The notes: generated by a model from the sequence alone, not told the origin. A DNA stretch of 64,000 bases from Rhodoplanes sp963724735 (GCA_963724735.1 CAVRVX010000005.1:51539-115538), one strand, 5' to 3'; counted from the first letter of the stretch, positions 20,587 to 29,886 are shown. Program-made: numbers and translations.

Positions 20587-21489
20587 TCAATACGGGTTGA
20601 TGGGAAAATACTTCAGCCAGAGATCGGCGAACTTGCCTTTCTCCCACAAACGGAACAGCGCCCAGTTGAGCGCCTGGCGCAGCACGTCATTGCCTTTCTT
20701 GACCGCGATGCCGATGCCTTCGCCGAAATAGCGGCCTTCGACGAACGGGCCGCTGACGAACGCGCAACAATCAGCCGATTCGCTGCCATTCAGCCAGAAG
20801 GCCAGCGAAAAACCGTCGCCGAACAAGAGATCGACGTCGCCCCGCTGCAGCGCGGCGCGTGCTTCGTCGGCGTTCGGATATGTCTTGATCTGCGCCTCGG
20901 TGAACAGGGCGCGCAGATAGGCCTCATGCGCGGTCCCCCCAACGACCGCGACTTTCTTGCCCTCCAACCGCTCCGGCGTCACCGGATCGCGGATTGCGTC
21001 GCGCCGTGCGACGAAACGGGCGACCGGCCGGTAATAGGGATCGCTGAAATCGACGCGGCGGCGGGTCTCCGGCGAAACCGCGATCGAGGCGATCACCGCG
21101 TCCGCCCGGTTTTCGTTGAGCGCCTCGATCAGCGTATCGAAGCGGCGCATCTGCACCGTGCAATCGACCTTGAGCTCCTCGCAGATCAGCCGGGCAAGTT
21201 CGATGTTGAAGCCGGCCGGGTTGCCGTCCGACCCCGCATAGTTGAACGGCGGATAGTCCACTTCGCTCACCCAGCGGATCAACGTAAGACGCAAATCGGG
21301 ACGATCGGGCCGGCGGCGCGGATCCCAGAAGCCGGGCACCGGCACGTCCGGTGAAGCGACTTGTCCGCGTGCATTCCCTATGAAAAATGGAAAAGGCGCA
21401 GCCCATCCGGACACGAGAGCCAGGATGGCAAAGGCGGCAATCGACGCTTTGCTTGGTTGGAGACTACCCAAGGTTTTTGCGAGTCGCAT
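20587..21489 (-). CDS. polar amino-acid-type ABC transporter substrate-binding protein
   Basis: A 300-residue periplasmic binding protein of family 3 (SBP_bac_3). The start at 21489 gives a signal region ending near GNARGQ. Family landmarks are WVSEVDYPPFNYAG, NIELARLICEELKVDC, DTLIEALNENRADAVIASIAVSPETRRRVDFSDPYY, VAVVGGTAHEAYL and a C-terminal GIAVKKGNDVLRQALNWAL. Two cysteines at ADCCAF are unusual. No permease or ATPase gene adjoins it, so it is an orphan component here. The ligand is not predictable. Confidence 0.85.
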   Translation of the reverse strand: MRLAKTLGSLQPSKASIAAFAILALVSGWAAPFPFFIGNARGQVASPDVPVPGFWDPRRRPDRPDLRLTLIRWVSEVDYPPFNYAGSDGNPAGFNIELARLICEELKVDCTVQMRRFDTLIEALNENRADAVIASIAVSPETRRRVDFSDPYYRPVARFVARRDAIRDPVTPERLEGKKVAVVGGTAHEAYLRALFTEAQIKTYPNADEARAALQRGDVDLLFGDGFSLAFWLNGSESADCCAFVSGPFVEGRYFGEGIGIAVKKGNDVLRQALNWALFRLWEKGKFADLWLKYFPINPY

Positions 21490-21593
21490 GTTCAACGATA
21501 CTCCGCTAATCTCCAGGTTGCATCCGGCAAGTCCCGCAAGGCCGAAATCCTTATAAACGAATCGGCGCGTCGGATCAGCGTGGGGGGTGGGGA

Positions 21594-22316
21594 ATGTCCG
21601 AAAGCGCCATGACGACGCCCCAGGCGGAGAGCCAGTCGCGCGCCATCGTCGAACACCTCCTTCCCCAGCTGTTGGCGCGCTTACGCCCTCACCTACCGGC
21701 AAGCTCGAACCGGCGAGGTCAACCGCCAAACGAGTTTCCCGAACTCGATTGCGTACGACGACGATTGCCGGCCAGAACGATTGCCGCAGTGGAGCGTCGG
21801 GCCCGCGCGCTCGGCGTCACGGCGGACCGCGTGCTCATCACGTCAGGCCTCCTGACGGAAGAGGCGTATGTCCGTGCGCTCGCTCGCAGTCTTGGTCTGA
21901 TCTTCGAGCCGCTGGAAAGCGCGCCGGACGGCGATTGGGTCCTAAGCAAGGACCGCTTGCTAGATGCCTGCGCCGCAGGCCTCCTGCCGCTCCTCCATCA
22001 CGAGGAACTCGCGATCGTCGTCGCGCCGCGCGGAAGGGCGACGCGACAATTGTGTGCGCTTGCAAACAGTTCGCCTGAATGGCGCGGGCGATTTCGGCTG
22101 ACCACCAGCGAAAGGCTGACCCGTTTTGTCCAACGAAATCTGAAGGCCGCGCTCGGCCGCCGGGCTTCGTTCGCCCTTCGGACCGAACGTCCCGATCTTT
22201 CTGCGGCCCCGCGCGACGTCCCTTGGCCACGCAAGAACGTGATCCTATTGGCGGCGGTCATCCTCGGTGCAGCGATCAGCACAACGATAAACGTTTACGT
22301 AGTGCATATCCGCTGA
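21594..22316 (+). pseudogene. N-terminal part of an interrupted glycosyltransferase
   Basis: 240 codons. The central segment (about 50-125; LPARTIAAVERRARALGVTADRVL, LLTEEAYVRALARSLGL) is the MshEN/GspE-N-like domain that precedes the catalytic domain in some family 2 glycosyltransferases, and the end is the first membrane helix (RKNVILLAAVILGAAISTT). The frame then runs straight into IS1595-derived sequence and stops. The catalytic domain reappears at 24424-25152 on the same strand, so this is the 5' piece of one gene split by insertions. About 60-90 residues between the pieces appear to be lost. Confidence 0.7.
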
Positions 22317-22351
22317 TACTGTTGGCCTCAACGAAAACCGTTGAGGCTGTT

Positions 22352-22802
22352 ATGCCACAACACTTCCTCCTTAGCCAATCTGCAAAGACCCTGAGCCTCG
22401 CTCAGGTCTTTCGGATGTCCGACGCTGAGGCGGAAACGACCTTTCGCAAGGTCCGCTGGCATGAGACGGACGGCGCTCCGGTTTGTCCGCACTGTGGCGG
22501 CTTGGATGCTTATGAGTGCCGCCGCTCGAACAGATCGCTTCGGTTTCGTTGTCGCGCATGCCGCAAGGATTTCACGATCACCTCGGGGACGCTGTTCGCG
22601 TATCACAAACTTCCGCTGCGCGGCTACCTCGCGGCGATTGCGATCTTCTGCAAATGAGGTGAAGGGCAAGAGCGCGTTGGCGCTCTCGCGCGATCTTGGC
22701 ATCTCGTACAAGGCCGCTTTCGTCCTGCTTCATAAATTGCGCGAGGCGATGGCTGCGGAATTGAAGGGCCGGAAGGTCGGCGGCGAAGGCAAAGGCTTGT
22801 AG
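22352..22802 (+). pseudogene. IS1595-family transposase fragment, frameshifted and truncated
   Basis: The N-terminal zinc-ribbon part is clear: EAETTFRKVRWHETDGAP, then CPHCGG and CRACRKDFTITSGT, ending FCK and a stop at 22657. In the next frame it resumes as NEVKGKSALALSRDLGISYKAAFVLLHKLREAM up to 22802. One extra A at about 22651-22653 explains the shift. The ISXO2-type DDE catalytic half is missing entirely, so the copy is dead. It sits immediately after the interrupted glycosyltransferase frame. Confidence 0.8.
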
Positions 22803-22915
22803 TCAGCAAAAAAAGAAAATCATCTTACCGCTTCGGTGTTATGGTCAGATCGTCAATTTTCTGTTTGACGCCACACCCTCACACCCCTGACACGTTCCGC
22901 CCCGTCGATAAGGCC

Positions 22916-24010
22916 CCCCTGAGTTCTGACGCGAGGTGCAACACCCCCGCCGATTTGGTATCGGCAGGATCGAGACCTCAGGGAGTGTTGCCATGCGCGG
23001 TTATTCACATTTGTCAGATGACGAAAGAGAACAGATTGGTTTGTTGAAGGTCCTGGGCCATTCGATCGGCGCCATCGCTCGGGCGCTCCGCCGTCCGAAG
23101 TCGACGATCTCGCGCGAACTGTCGCGCAATCGGCTGCCCAGCGGGCGCTACTCGCCGCTTCACGCCGCCGGAGCTTATCAATTGCGCAGGCGGCGTGAAG
23201 CGTTGATCGAGAAAGATCGAGCCTTGCGGAGCTTCGTTCTCGACCGCCTCGCCGAAGGGTGGACGCCCGAGCAAATTGCAGGCTGGCTGAAAGCCGGAAA
23301 CGAACGCCGTCTGCGGGCCGTGGGCTGCGAGACGATCTACGCCTTCATCTACCGCGCCGCCCAAAAGGCCGAGCAGCTGTGGCGTTATCTCACCCGACGT
23401 CACAAACGCCGCCGCCCGCGTCGATCGAGGCCTTCGCGAGATACCATAAAGGATCGCGTCTCCATCCATGAACGGCCCAAAAATATCGACGCCAGAACCG
23501 AGGCTGGTCATTGGGAGGGCGACCTCATCATCTGCAAGCGCACACGGCCCGTGCTCGTTCTCTATGAGCGCAAATCCCGCGTCACGCTCGCAGCGAGGCT
23601 CGTCGGAAAAACCGCCGCCGAAACCATTTCGGTCATGCTGGCGGTGTTCGCCCGCATCGAACCCACGCTGCGCAAGTCCATTACTCTTGACAATGATACC
23701 GCCTTCGCCCAGCACGCTCTCCTTAAGACCATGTGCGCCATGACCACTTGGTTCTGTGACGCCTACGCGTCGTGGCAGAAGGGCGGAGTTGAAAACGCCA
23801 ACGGCCGATTACGACGCTGGTTGCCGCGTCAGATCGACATTGACAAAGTGTCCGACGAAGAAATCCAGGATATCATCCTCACCGCCAATCTCACGCCGAG
23901 AAAATGCCTCGGTTTCAAGACGCCATTCCAGGCAATCCTCAAAGAGCTTGGCAAAGACGTCCAAATACAGTTTTCATAAACCCGTTGCACCTCGCTCCAG
24001 AATCCACGCC
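22916..24010 (+). mobile_element. IS30-family insertion sequence, copy 1
   Basis: Ends are marked by imperfect inverted repeats of about 20-26 bp. The left end has TTCTGACGCGAGGTGCAAC (22924-22942) and the right end has GTTGCACCTCGCTCCAGAA (23984-24002), its near-complement. A second copy in opposite orientation lies at about 61570-62664, and comparing the two sets of flanks gives the limits used here. No clear target duplication is seen. Confidence 0.8.
22993..23979 (+). CDS. IS30-family transposase
   Basis: 328 residues, full length. The N-terminal helix-turn-helix region reads SHLSDDEREQIGLLKVLGHSIGAIARALRRPKSTISREL, typical of IS30. The DDE integrase core contains GHWEGDLI (first Asp), LDNDTAFAQH (second Asp) and YASWQKGGVENANGRLRRWLP (Glu). 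The ATG follows GGGAGTGTTGCC. Five amino-acid differences from copy 2 were seen (for example His/Tyr at GHSIGA and Leu/Phe at LDND). Probably active. Confidence 0.93.
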   Translation: MRGYSHLSDDEREQIGLLKVLGHSIGAIARALRRPKSTISRELSRNRLPSGRYSPLHAAGAYQLRRRREALIEKDRALRSFVLDRLAEGWTPEQIAGWLKAGNERRLRAVGCETIYAFIYRAAQKAEQLWRYLTRRHKRRRPRRSRPSRDTIKDRVSIHERPKNIDARTEAGHWEGDLIICKRTRPVLVLYERKSRVTLAARLVGKTAAETISVMLAVFARIEPTLRKSITLDNDTAFAQHALLKTMCAMTTWFCDAYASWQKGGVENANGRLRRWLPRQIDIDKVSDEEIQDIILTANLTPRKCLGFKTPFQAILKELGKDVQIQFS

Positions 24011-24375
24011 CGCCTTGCCTGCATACGCAGCGCGTGAATGAGCCGGGAGGCGACGGCCTTGGCCAGCACGCGGTCGCCAGTGTCGAGGCCCTTGGCCTTC
24101 ATGACGTGTAGAGCAAGCTGGCGGGTGTTCATTGGCCCTGAGGCGAGCGCGGCCTTGCAGAGCGCCATGGCCTCGCCTCGGGCGAAGATGCGATGTGTGT
24201 CCACATAGGGCAGTAGAACTTGGCGCTCGCCGGATGCGGCGAAAATCGCGATTGCCGCGTTGATGTGGGCAAGATCGGCGCGGGCTTGATCCAGGCGCTT
24301 CTCATAGGCGATGATCGAGCGAGCGATTTCGTCCCGCTTATGCTTCAGCGTGGCAATGGTTGTGCTTTCGGCCAT
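23974..24375 (-). CDS. conserved hypothetical protein, C-terminus replaced by IS30 sequence
   Basis: 133 codons. The N-terminal half is a helical, probably coiled segment (TLKHKRDEIARSIIAYEKRLDQARADLAHINAAIAIF). The second half (GPMNTRQLALHVMKAKGLDTGDRVLAKAVASRLIHALRMQ) looks like a small winged-helix domain. I recall this type as a frequent hypothetical protein in rhizobia. The last ten or so codons (ILERGATGL and the stop) are the IS30 right terminal repeat read in reverse, so the native C-terminus was cut off by that insertion. Function unknown. Confidence 0.65.
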   Translation of the reverse strand: MAESTTIATLKHKRDEIARSIIAYEKRLDQARADLAHINAAIAIFAASGERQVLLPYVDTHRIFARGEAMALCKAALASGPMNTRQLALHVMKAKGLDTGDRVLAKAVASRLIHALRMQARRAWILERGATGL

Positions 24376-24423
24376 GAGCCGAATGTAGGAGCACCAGTCT
24401 CAGAAGCTTGTGGCGTTTGCTCC

Positions 24424-25152
24424 ATAATACCGGATTGGCCGCGGGAAAAGCTCGACATCAAGCTAGTGCTGGAGTCGGACGACCACGCGACCCGTTCCGC
24501 GCTCGAAGCGATGCGGCTCGGCCGGCCTTATGAACTCGTGATCGCGCCCGATATCGGGCCGCGCACCAAGCCCAAGGCCCTCAATGTGGCCCTACCCTTC
24601 GCACGCGGCGCGTTTGTGACCGTCTTCGACGCCGAAGACCGGCCAGAGCCCGACCAGCTGCGGCGGGCATTCGAAGCATTCCTGTCGAATGACGACCGGC
24701 TGGCATGCGTGCAGGCGCGGCTCACGATCGACAACACCCGGGACAACTGGCTCACCGGGATGTTCACGGCCGAATATGCGGGGTTGTTCGACGTCCTCCT
24801 TCCGGGTCTTGCCAATCACTGTCTGCCGCTGCCGCTCGGCGGCTCGTCGAATCACTTCCGGACCGCCGCGTTGCGGGCCGTCGGCGGCTGGGATCCGTAC
24901 AATTTGACGGAAGACGCCGACCTCGGCATGCGGCTTGCGCGCTTCGGCTATTTGAGCACCGTGATCGCGTCCACGACCTATGAGGAGGCGCCGGCACGGT
25001 TCTCCGCTTGGCTCAAGCAGCGCCGGCGCTGGTTCCAAGGCTGGATGCGCCTTGTCAAGCGACTTCCTTTCTGCTGTCGCATCAATGATTTAATAGCCCT
25101 TCGGCTCAACGGGTTGGTCGACATCGCAACGCCGTCGCAACAATCCGCGTAA
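24424..25152 (+). pseudogene. catalytic part of the interrupted family 2 glycosyltransferase
   Basis: The frame begins inside the glycosyltransferase domain at DWPREKLDIKLVLESDD, with no start codon of its own. It keeps the nucleotide-sugar acid motif (FVTVFDAEDRPEP), the acceptor-site acid (YNLTEDADLGMRLARFG) and the QRRRWFQGW motif of processive synthases. After GWMRL the reading no longer resembles the family and stops at 25152, so the C-terminal membrane helices are also lost. It is the 3' counterpart of the piece at 21594-22316. Confidence 0.75.
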
Positions 25153-25172
25153 TCCGAAAAACCTGTCCGCGG

Positions 25173-25679
25173 CTAATTATCGGCCGTTTTATCTTCGTTG
25201 CCGGGCTCGACCCGGCGATCCATGTACGGCTGGCCCTGGCCCTTGAAGCTCTCCAACTTCGCAACGTTCAGTGTCGGATACTGCGAAGCAATCAGCTTAT
25301 TGCTGCTCACTTCCACGCCCTTCAGCGAAGCCGCTGCCTTTTGGAAATCGTCGCGGCGATAAAACACCTCGGCTAACATGACCTTGGCGTCGGCGCCTTC
25401 CGGCTGCAGGCGCGTGGCCTTGTCCAGCCACTTCTCAGCATCGTCAAGCCGATCGGAAAGCAGCGCAATGCGCGCCAATTGGAGGATTGCCGCATAGTCT
25501 TGGGGATTTTCAGTGACCAGTCGCGAGTATAGTTTGCCAGCTTCGGTGAACTTCCCAGCCTGGAAGAGCTGAGTTGCAGCATCGATTTCCGGTGGCTTTG
25601 GTTGGGATGTCGTTGGTCCTGGCAAACTATACGGCGCGAGAATCACGGCAAGTGCGATGCAAATCCTGACAGGTTTCAT
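25173..25679 (-). CDS. exported TPR-repeat protein (possibly truncated)
   Basis: 168 residues: an N-terminal signal segment (ICIALAVILAPYSLPG), then two to three tetratricopeptide repeats (AATQLFQAGKFTEAGKLYSRLVTENPQDYAA, LSDRLDDAEKWLDKATRLQPEGADA, FYRRDDFQKAAASLKG), ending with LESFKGQGQPYMDRRVEPGNEDK. I recall that similar rhizobial proteins continue after LESFKG into a retropepsin-like aspartyl protease domain. Here the frame stops, so it may be a remnant of that longer gene. It converges with the broken glycosyltransferase. Confidence 0.6.
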   Translation of the reverse strand: MKPVRICIALAVILAPYSLPGPTTSQPKPPEIDAATQLFQAGKFTEAGKLYSRLVTENPQDYAAILQLARIALLSDRLDDAEKWLDKATRLQPEGADAKVMLAEVFYRRDDFQKAAASLKGVEVSSNKLIASQYPTLNVAKLESFKGQGQPYMDRRVEPGNEDKTADN

Positions 25680-25989
25680 CTGGAACTCCGCGATGCGGGT
25701 TGCCGCGTGACGCCCAAACCGTATCAGAAGCGGAGCTTATGGGCGAACTGCACACGCCCAGAAAGATCGTTGCCGCGCGATTTGGAAAACTAAAGAAAGG
25801 CGGCGGTCGTGACGGCGCAGACCGTGTGGCTATCAATGTCTTCTCGCCCGGTGTCGCAGCAGCCGTCTCGAAAAAACCCCGTCATGGGTTTAATTGAGCA
25901 GACATCAAGCCCTTCACCGAGCACATTACGGAGTCTGCTCCGCTGATCCCCTCCATTATCGTTGTCATCCCTCCACATGCCCGCCTCTA
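25680..25989. other. 310-bp gap without a supported gene
   Basis: Open frames here are short and lack any domain pattern or ribosome site. The base composition is less GC-rich than the flanks. Nothing else was recognised. Confidence 0.4.
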
Positions 25990-26187
25990 CTACTGCTGTC
26001 GTTCTTTGACGTTGCGGTGCTTGCGTGTCGGCAGCACGCGCTCAGACAAGGCTGGTCGCATAGCTAGCTCCGTGCTTGTCGGGCACCCCACCGCGATCGG
26101 GTCGCTCGCGGGAAAGGTCAGCTCGAGCGCTTGATCAAGCTTCCTCTCGCACTCAGCGCGATCGCTTTCTTTGCGAGCGGTGCTCAC
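25990..26187 (-). CDS. small conserved hypothetical protein (FPASDP motif)
   Basis: 65 residues beginning with GTG (MSTARKESDRAECERKLDQALELTFPASDPIAVGC). The LDQAL-TFPASDPIAV segment is a recurrent motif of short rhizobial proteins of unknown function. Its GTG overlaps the stop of the pterin dehydratase gene (GTGA), so it is translationally coupled as the second gene of a two-gene unit. Confidence 0.65.
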   Translation of the reverse strand: MSTARKESDRAECERKLDQALELTFPASDPIAVGCPTSTELAMRPALSERVLPTRKHRNVKERQQ

Positions 26188-26552
26188 GGACCGATCGATG
26201 GTAAGACGACTGGCTCCGAGAGCCGGTCGATCTTGGCCGCCATGATGAAATCGTTTTCGTGCAGTCCTTTGATCTTCTTCGTTTGCATCACCACCGTGAC
26301 GTAGCCCCAGCCAAAGCTGATATCGGGGTGGTGACCTTCAGCTTCGGCGAGCGCGCCCACTTGTTGAACGAGCGCAAATGCCTCGGCAAAGTTGCGAAGT
26401 CGGAACGTCCGTTCGATGCGCCGGGCCTCGTCGCGCACCTCCCACTGTGGAACGTGGACATGAAAGCGCTCGGCCTCGTGCGGCGTGAGAGGCGGGATAC
26501 CGCCCCTGCAGGGCGTGCATGTTTTCGCAACGAGCGTGTCGACCATACGCAT
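26184..26552 (-). CDS. phhB: 4a-hydroxytetrahydrobiopterin dehydratase (pterin carbinolamine dehydratase)
   Basis: It regenerates the pterin cofactor of aromatic amino acid hydroxylases. 122 residues. The active-site segment EGHHPDISFGWGYVTVVMQT (about 72-91) carries the HHP histidines and the conserved aromatic W. Preceding family features are WEVRDEARRIERTFRLRNFAEAFALV. The N-terminal CxxC (CTPCRGG) is usual in bacterial members. No phhA hydroxylase gene is nearby. It overlaps the small downstream gene by 4 bp. Confidence 0.92.
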   Translation of the reverse strand: MRMVDTLVAKTCTPCRGGIPPLTPHEAERFHVHVPQWEVRDEARRIERTFRLRNFAEAFALVQQVGALAEAEGHHPDISFGWGYVTVVMQTKKIKGLHENDFIMAAKIDRLSEPVVLPSIGP

Positions 26553-26642
26553 TCTCCTTCACCGAATTGAGAATGTCCCTTGCATCGGCGTCCTGCCTCT
26601 TCGACCGAAGAAGCTTCCTTCCAAAGGTACCGAAGCGCCGGT

Positions 26643-27089
26643 TCAGGCCATTTCCTTGTCTCTTAGCTCCTTGACCGCCTTCTCGTTCTTGGACAGATGC
26701 GAAAGCCCCATACCGCGGAGTACATTCGGCGCCTTGGTGAACTGGATGTTGTCATAGCCGACGATCTCGATGCGGTTGCCCCACGGGTCGAGAAAATCGA
26801 GAAATTGACCGGGCAGCGTCTCCACACCCGCCTCGGCCAGCGCCTTCCGCACCGCTTCCTTGTCATCGACGACAAGTCCGAAATGACGGCCGTCGTCGGC
26901 AGCCTGCCTGCGGCCTTTCTGAAGCGCCAGGAATTGATCGCCGAGATCGATGAAAGCCGAGTCCTTGCTCTTACCGCGCAATTTGAAGTCAAACAGGCGA
27001 GCGTAGAATGCTAACGCCTCTTCAATATCGCCGACCTCGATCGCGACATGATTGAATCCAACGGCACGCGCCTTCTTTGCTTCCGCCAT
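26643..27089 (-). CDS. VOC (glyoxalase/bleomycin-resistance) superfamily protein
   Basis: 148 residues from the ATG at 27089, which has GGAG six bases upstream; the frame opens more than 100 codons earlier without merit. Two beta-alpha-beta-beta-beta modules are readable: VGFNHVAIEVGDIEEALAFYARLF with IDLGDQFLALQKG, and HFGLVVDDKEAVRKALAEAG with DFLDPWGNRIEIV. Metal ligand candidates are His in FNHVAI, His in RHFGLV and Glu in RIEIV. Likely a small lyase, isomerase or binding protein; substrate unknown. Confidence 0.85.
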   Translation of the reverse strand: MAEAKKARAVGFNHVAIEVGDIEEALAFYARLFDFKLRGKSKDSAFIDLGDQFLALQKGRRQAADDGRHFGLVVDDKEAVRKALAEAGVETLPGQFLDFLDPWGNRIEIVGYDNIQFTKAPNVLRGMGLSHLSKNEKAVKELRDKEMA

Positions 27090-27339
27090 GAGGGGCTCCA
27101 GCCATCCGTTTTCAGCCTCATGTGGTGTCGTGACCGCCCCTACGCAATTGGGCACCCCACGCGACAGACCTTGGCGGTTTCTCTTGTCGAAAATGCCACG
27201 CCGCAATCTCTTACGCTTGATCGGGTTGGCGGGCGCACAAGAGTGCGAGTTGAGCGATCCAGTGCGCAGGCTCTTGCTACAAGAGTTGACCATGAGGTTG
27301 CCGGTCGGGCCGCGCGCATGGCTGCATACCGGGGCGGGA

Positions 27340-27729
27340 TCACCCAATGGTCGGACCACGTGCTCTTTGGAGACTCCATTCAATTCTATTCGACTGCACG
27401 ATTCCCGACACTTGGCGGCCAAGATGTCGCTCAAGTGACGGGCTCCATGGGACCAAGCTGAATCCGAGTTCGTCGTCGATCAACGCAAAGCGGCCAGAGG
27501 CTAAAGCAGCTTGGTAGCGTGATCTAAGAGCACTGGGGAAGAAGCAGGGCCGCCGCCGGTCGGCCTTTTGCTTTGGAAATCGGGATAGGGGAGAGCCTTG
27601 CGGCTCCTGTCGTTCCCGAAAATCATGATGACGGAGGAAGAGGTTCTCGGCCTCAAGGCGCCGCCGCGACTTGAACAGGTTGGCGATAAACACTGCAAAC
27701 AAACGGACGAGCGCGAGCATCAAATGCAA
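27340..27729 (-). pseudogene. N-terminal remnant of an integrase-core transposase
   Basis: The minus-strand frame begins MLALVRLFAVFIANLFKSRRRLEAENLFLRHH. This is the N-terminus of a widespread rhizobial integrase-type transposase (the family normally continues with QLNIALRRAPPR). After LFLRHH similarity is lost, and no DDE core is present. It marks the start of the mobile zone that reaches to 35.7 kb. From 27730 to 28014 nothing was recognised. Confidence 0.55.
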
Positions 27730-28014
27730 TGATGCGCTGATTCTCCCTCACCGCGCGAATCCAGCCGGATAGGATTTTCGGGAACCACAGGTTCCAGACG
27801 CGATCCGGCTTACGGCACTGGTTACCGCGGACGTTACCGTGTCGCGCGCTGGGCAAGTGCAAACGTTGACCGGAGTGCAGAACTAAGAGAGTTGGGCGGC
27901 GGACGAGGCAAAAGAAACTAGTTAGCAGCCCCCCTCAGAGGCATCAATGAAGTAGCGCCCGCCCGCCGTGCTTACTGTATGGCCCGAGAAAATGTGTTTT
28001 TTAAGGAAGTCTTA

Positions 28015-28474
28015 ATGCTTTTCGGTGGCCTAGAAGGATCGTCTCTCGAACTGCGCGCCGACCAGACAGGCCGGCGCGTAATTTCAGGGCGATTCCCGTA
28101 TAACAAGTGGGCAGTGCTGAGTGACGGCGGCAAGAACGGCCGACCGCGGAAGGAGCGGTTCGCTCCCGGCGCGTTTCGTTACAGCCTGGAAAACACAAAG
28201 CAGTCGCCGATCCATTTGTTGTTCGGGCACAGTTACGATCGCCCACTAGCGAGCACAGACAACGGCACGCTTGCTTTTCATGACAGCACCGAGGCGTTGA
28301 CGTTCGATGCGACGATCATTGAGGAAGTGGCGAAGATTTCTTGGGCACAGGATTTGTTTCAATTAATCCTTGCTGGTTTGTCGATCGGCTTTCGCCGGGG
28401 TTTCGCATTCCGCCCGAGCGCACTGTGGAAATTGCCGAGAAGATTGAGCAAGAGGCATATGCCGAGTTGGCCCG
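28015..28474 (+). pseudogene. HK97-type prohead protease, frameshifted and cut by intron debris
   Basis: The reading SLELRADQTGRRVISGRFPYNKWAVLSDGGKNGRPRKERFAPGAF, then IHLLFGHSYDRPLAS and LTFDATI, is the phage prohead protease family; the catalytic His is expected at LFGHSYD. Near 28387 the frame shifts: GLSIG must join LSPGFRIPPERTVEIAEKIEQEAYAELARG in another frame, with one base missing. The coding sequence ends abruptly at about 28474, where a group II intron 3' end begins on the opposite strand. A relic of a prophage head module. Confidence 0.75.
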
Positions 28475-28552
28475 GGGAATTGCACCCCGAGCCGCTCACA
28501 GGTCCGGACTTGACACTCTCGCGTCATCCGGCTCGTGCCATCGCACGAAGGC
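28475..28552 (-). repeat. 78-bp direct repeat, copy A (intron domain V/VI)
   Basis: Matches 29388-29465 except for one base. Domain V-like hairpin at 28501-28534. The single difference (GGACC against GGATC) weakens the base of the stem in this copy. Confidence 0.75.
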
Positions 28553-29387
28553 GCCTTGTCCATAGTTCACGTTTCCGTACGCCCCCCGTTTCATCCCGGA
28601 CGGTCGCATCTCGCGAGTCGGTTGGCGACCATGACTGTCCCTGTGCCGTCTTCCTTGTCCTGCCGAGGCTCAAGCGCTCACTCGCATACACCCCTCGCAG
28701 CACGCGTTTACTGCACAGTTCGATAGCCGTGTGTCATTCCCAACTTACCCGGCACTGTGTCCGGCGTGGGCAGCACCTGATCTATCCGTCATGTCCGAGA
28801 GCCCCTTCGCACCCTCAAGGTGTTGCCTCTTGGGTAGCCGTGTTTCCACGGCTTAGACCAGAGTTACCCGGTCCTCTTTGCTACTATGGACTCATGCGCC
28901 GAACCTAAGATCCTCTGCTTTTCTCTGCCATAGGCTCTGATCCACAGTCCTTGCAGGTTGCTGTGAGCCCCTGCTGCATCTAGGTCCTTCCCGGCGTTAT
29001 CTCTGCAAATCTTTCCTCGGATCCCTGGCCCCCTACCACGGTGGCTGACAAGGTGCGCTTACCCGTTTCTTCCCCTGTCACATCGGCCTTCCCCAAATTC
29101 CCATCGGGTCGGCTGCTCCACATTAATCCGTTCAACGACTTCTGAACGGGGGGTGCTTTCGCGGCTGCAGTCATTCGATAATCTTCAGGCCTCCGAGTTT
29201 GCTTGCCACCCAGGTCGTTCCCACCGCTGGCCATCCACTGCGGATGCCAGGGCGGCCGTGGCGTTTACGTCCGAGCACAGCGCGGTTTGTTACCTCCCCG
29301 CGCATCGGATATGCTAGCCGTCCGAACCGGGCAATTGACGGCATAGGTCTCTCACCTACAAGATTTGCAGCCTTGCCGGCCGCTACC

Positions 29388-29465
29388 GGGAATTGCACCC
29401 CGAGCCGCTCACAGATCCGGACTTGACACTCTCGCGTCATCCGGCTCGTGCCATCGCACGAAGGC
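29388..29465 (-). repeat. 78-bp direct repeat, copy B (intron domain V/VI)
   Basis: Matches 28475-28552 except for one base. Domain V-like hairpin at 29414-29447, with a fully paired stem in this copy. Confidence 0.75.
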
Positions 29466-29886
29466 TGCCGCCTTCCGCCGAAGATTTGGGTTCCTCCCGG
29501 TTGACCCGGTTGACCCAAGCTCGACGGCGATGGCCTGCTCCCTTCGCTCCACGGGCGTTACCCCGCTTCTCCGCTAATACGGAGCAGTCCGCCCCTAACC
29601 GGCGCATCGGTACTTTTGGCCTCGCGGTTGGCGCCGCTTGTGCCTTTTCCCTTAGCATCGCCGTGTAGGTTCTCACGTTCCGTACAAGAGCCAGGTTGAG
29701 CTTCGCGCCGCCTACATGCCGGATGCCGCTTGGGCAGTCTCAGGACATCCCCCAAGCTTATCCCGGAGGACGGGTCACCCCCCGGTTTTGACATCGCCTA
29801 ATCCGCTTTCGACACTTCTGCAGCGGTTGGACTGAACGGCTTCGCCGTAGAGAAGTGACCATCGCCGTGCGGAATGATCGAGGGTA

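Larger units (their letters stand above)
28475..29790 (-). mobile_element. group II intron debris with two domain-V copies, no reverse transcriptase gene
   Basis: Two 78-bp direct repeats (28475-28552 and 29388-29465, one mismatch) each contain, on the minus strand, a 34-nt hairpin GAGCCGGAT...AGTCCGGAT/CC with a GAGA loop and lower stem GAC/GTC. This is the layout of intron domain V, followed by a domain-VI-like region. Further along the minus strand TACGGAACGTGAGAACC (near 29660-29680) recalls conserved domain I sequence. No reverse transcriptase motif was found between them. The lower copy abuts the broken prohead protease. I interpret this as one or two decayed introns; the outer limit at 29790 is approximate. 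Confidence 0.5.

Noticed and set aside
24220..24423. ATG at 24220 as the true start of the glycosyltransferase fragment
   Set aside because: The first 68 codons are the opposite strand of the hypothetical gene at 23974-24375 and show no similarity to the enzyme family.
27979..28908. One 309-codon open frame through the prohead protease region
   Set aside because: Only the first 125 or so codons after 28015 resemble the protease; the rest reads through the frameshift into intron sequence and carries no protein signal.
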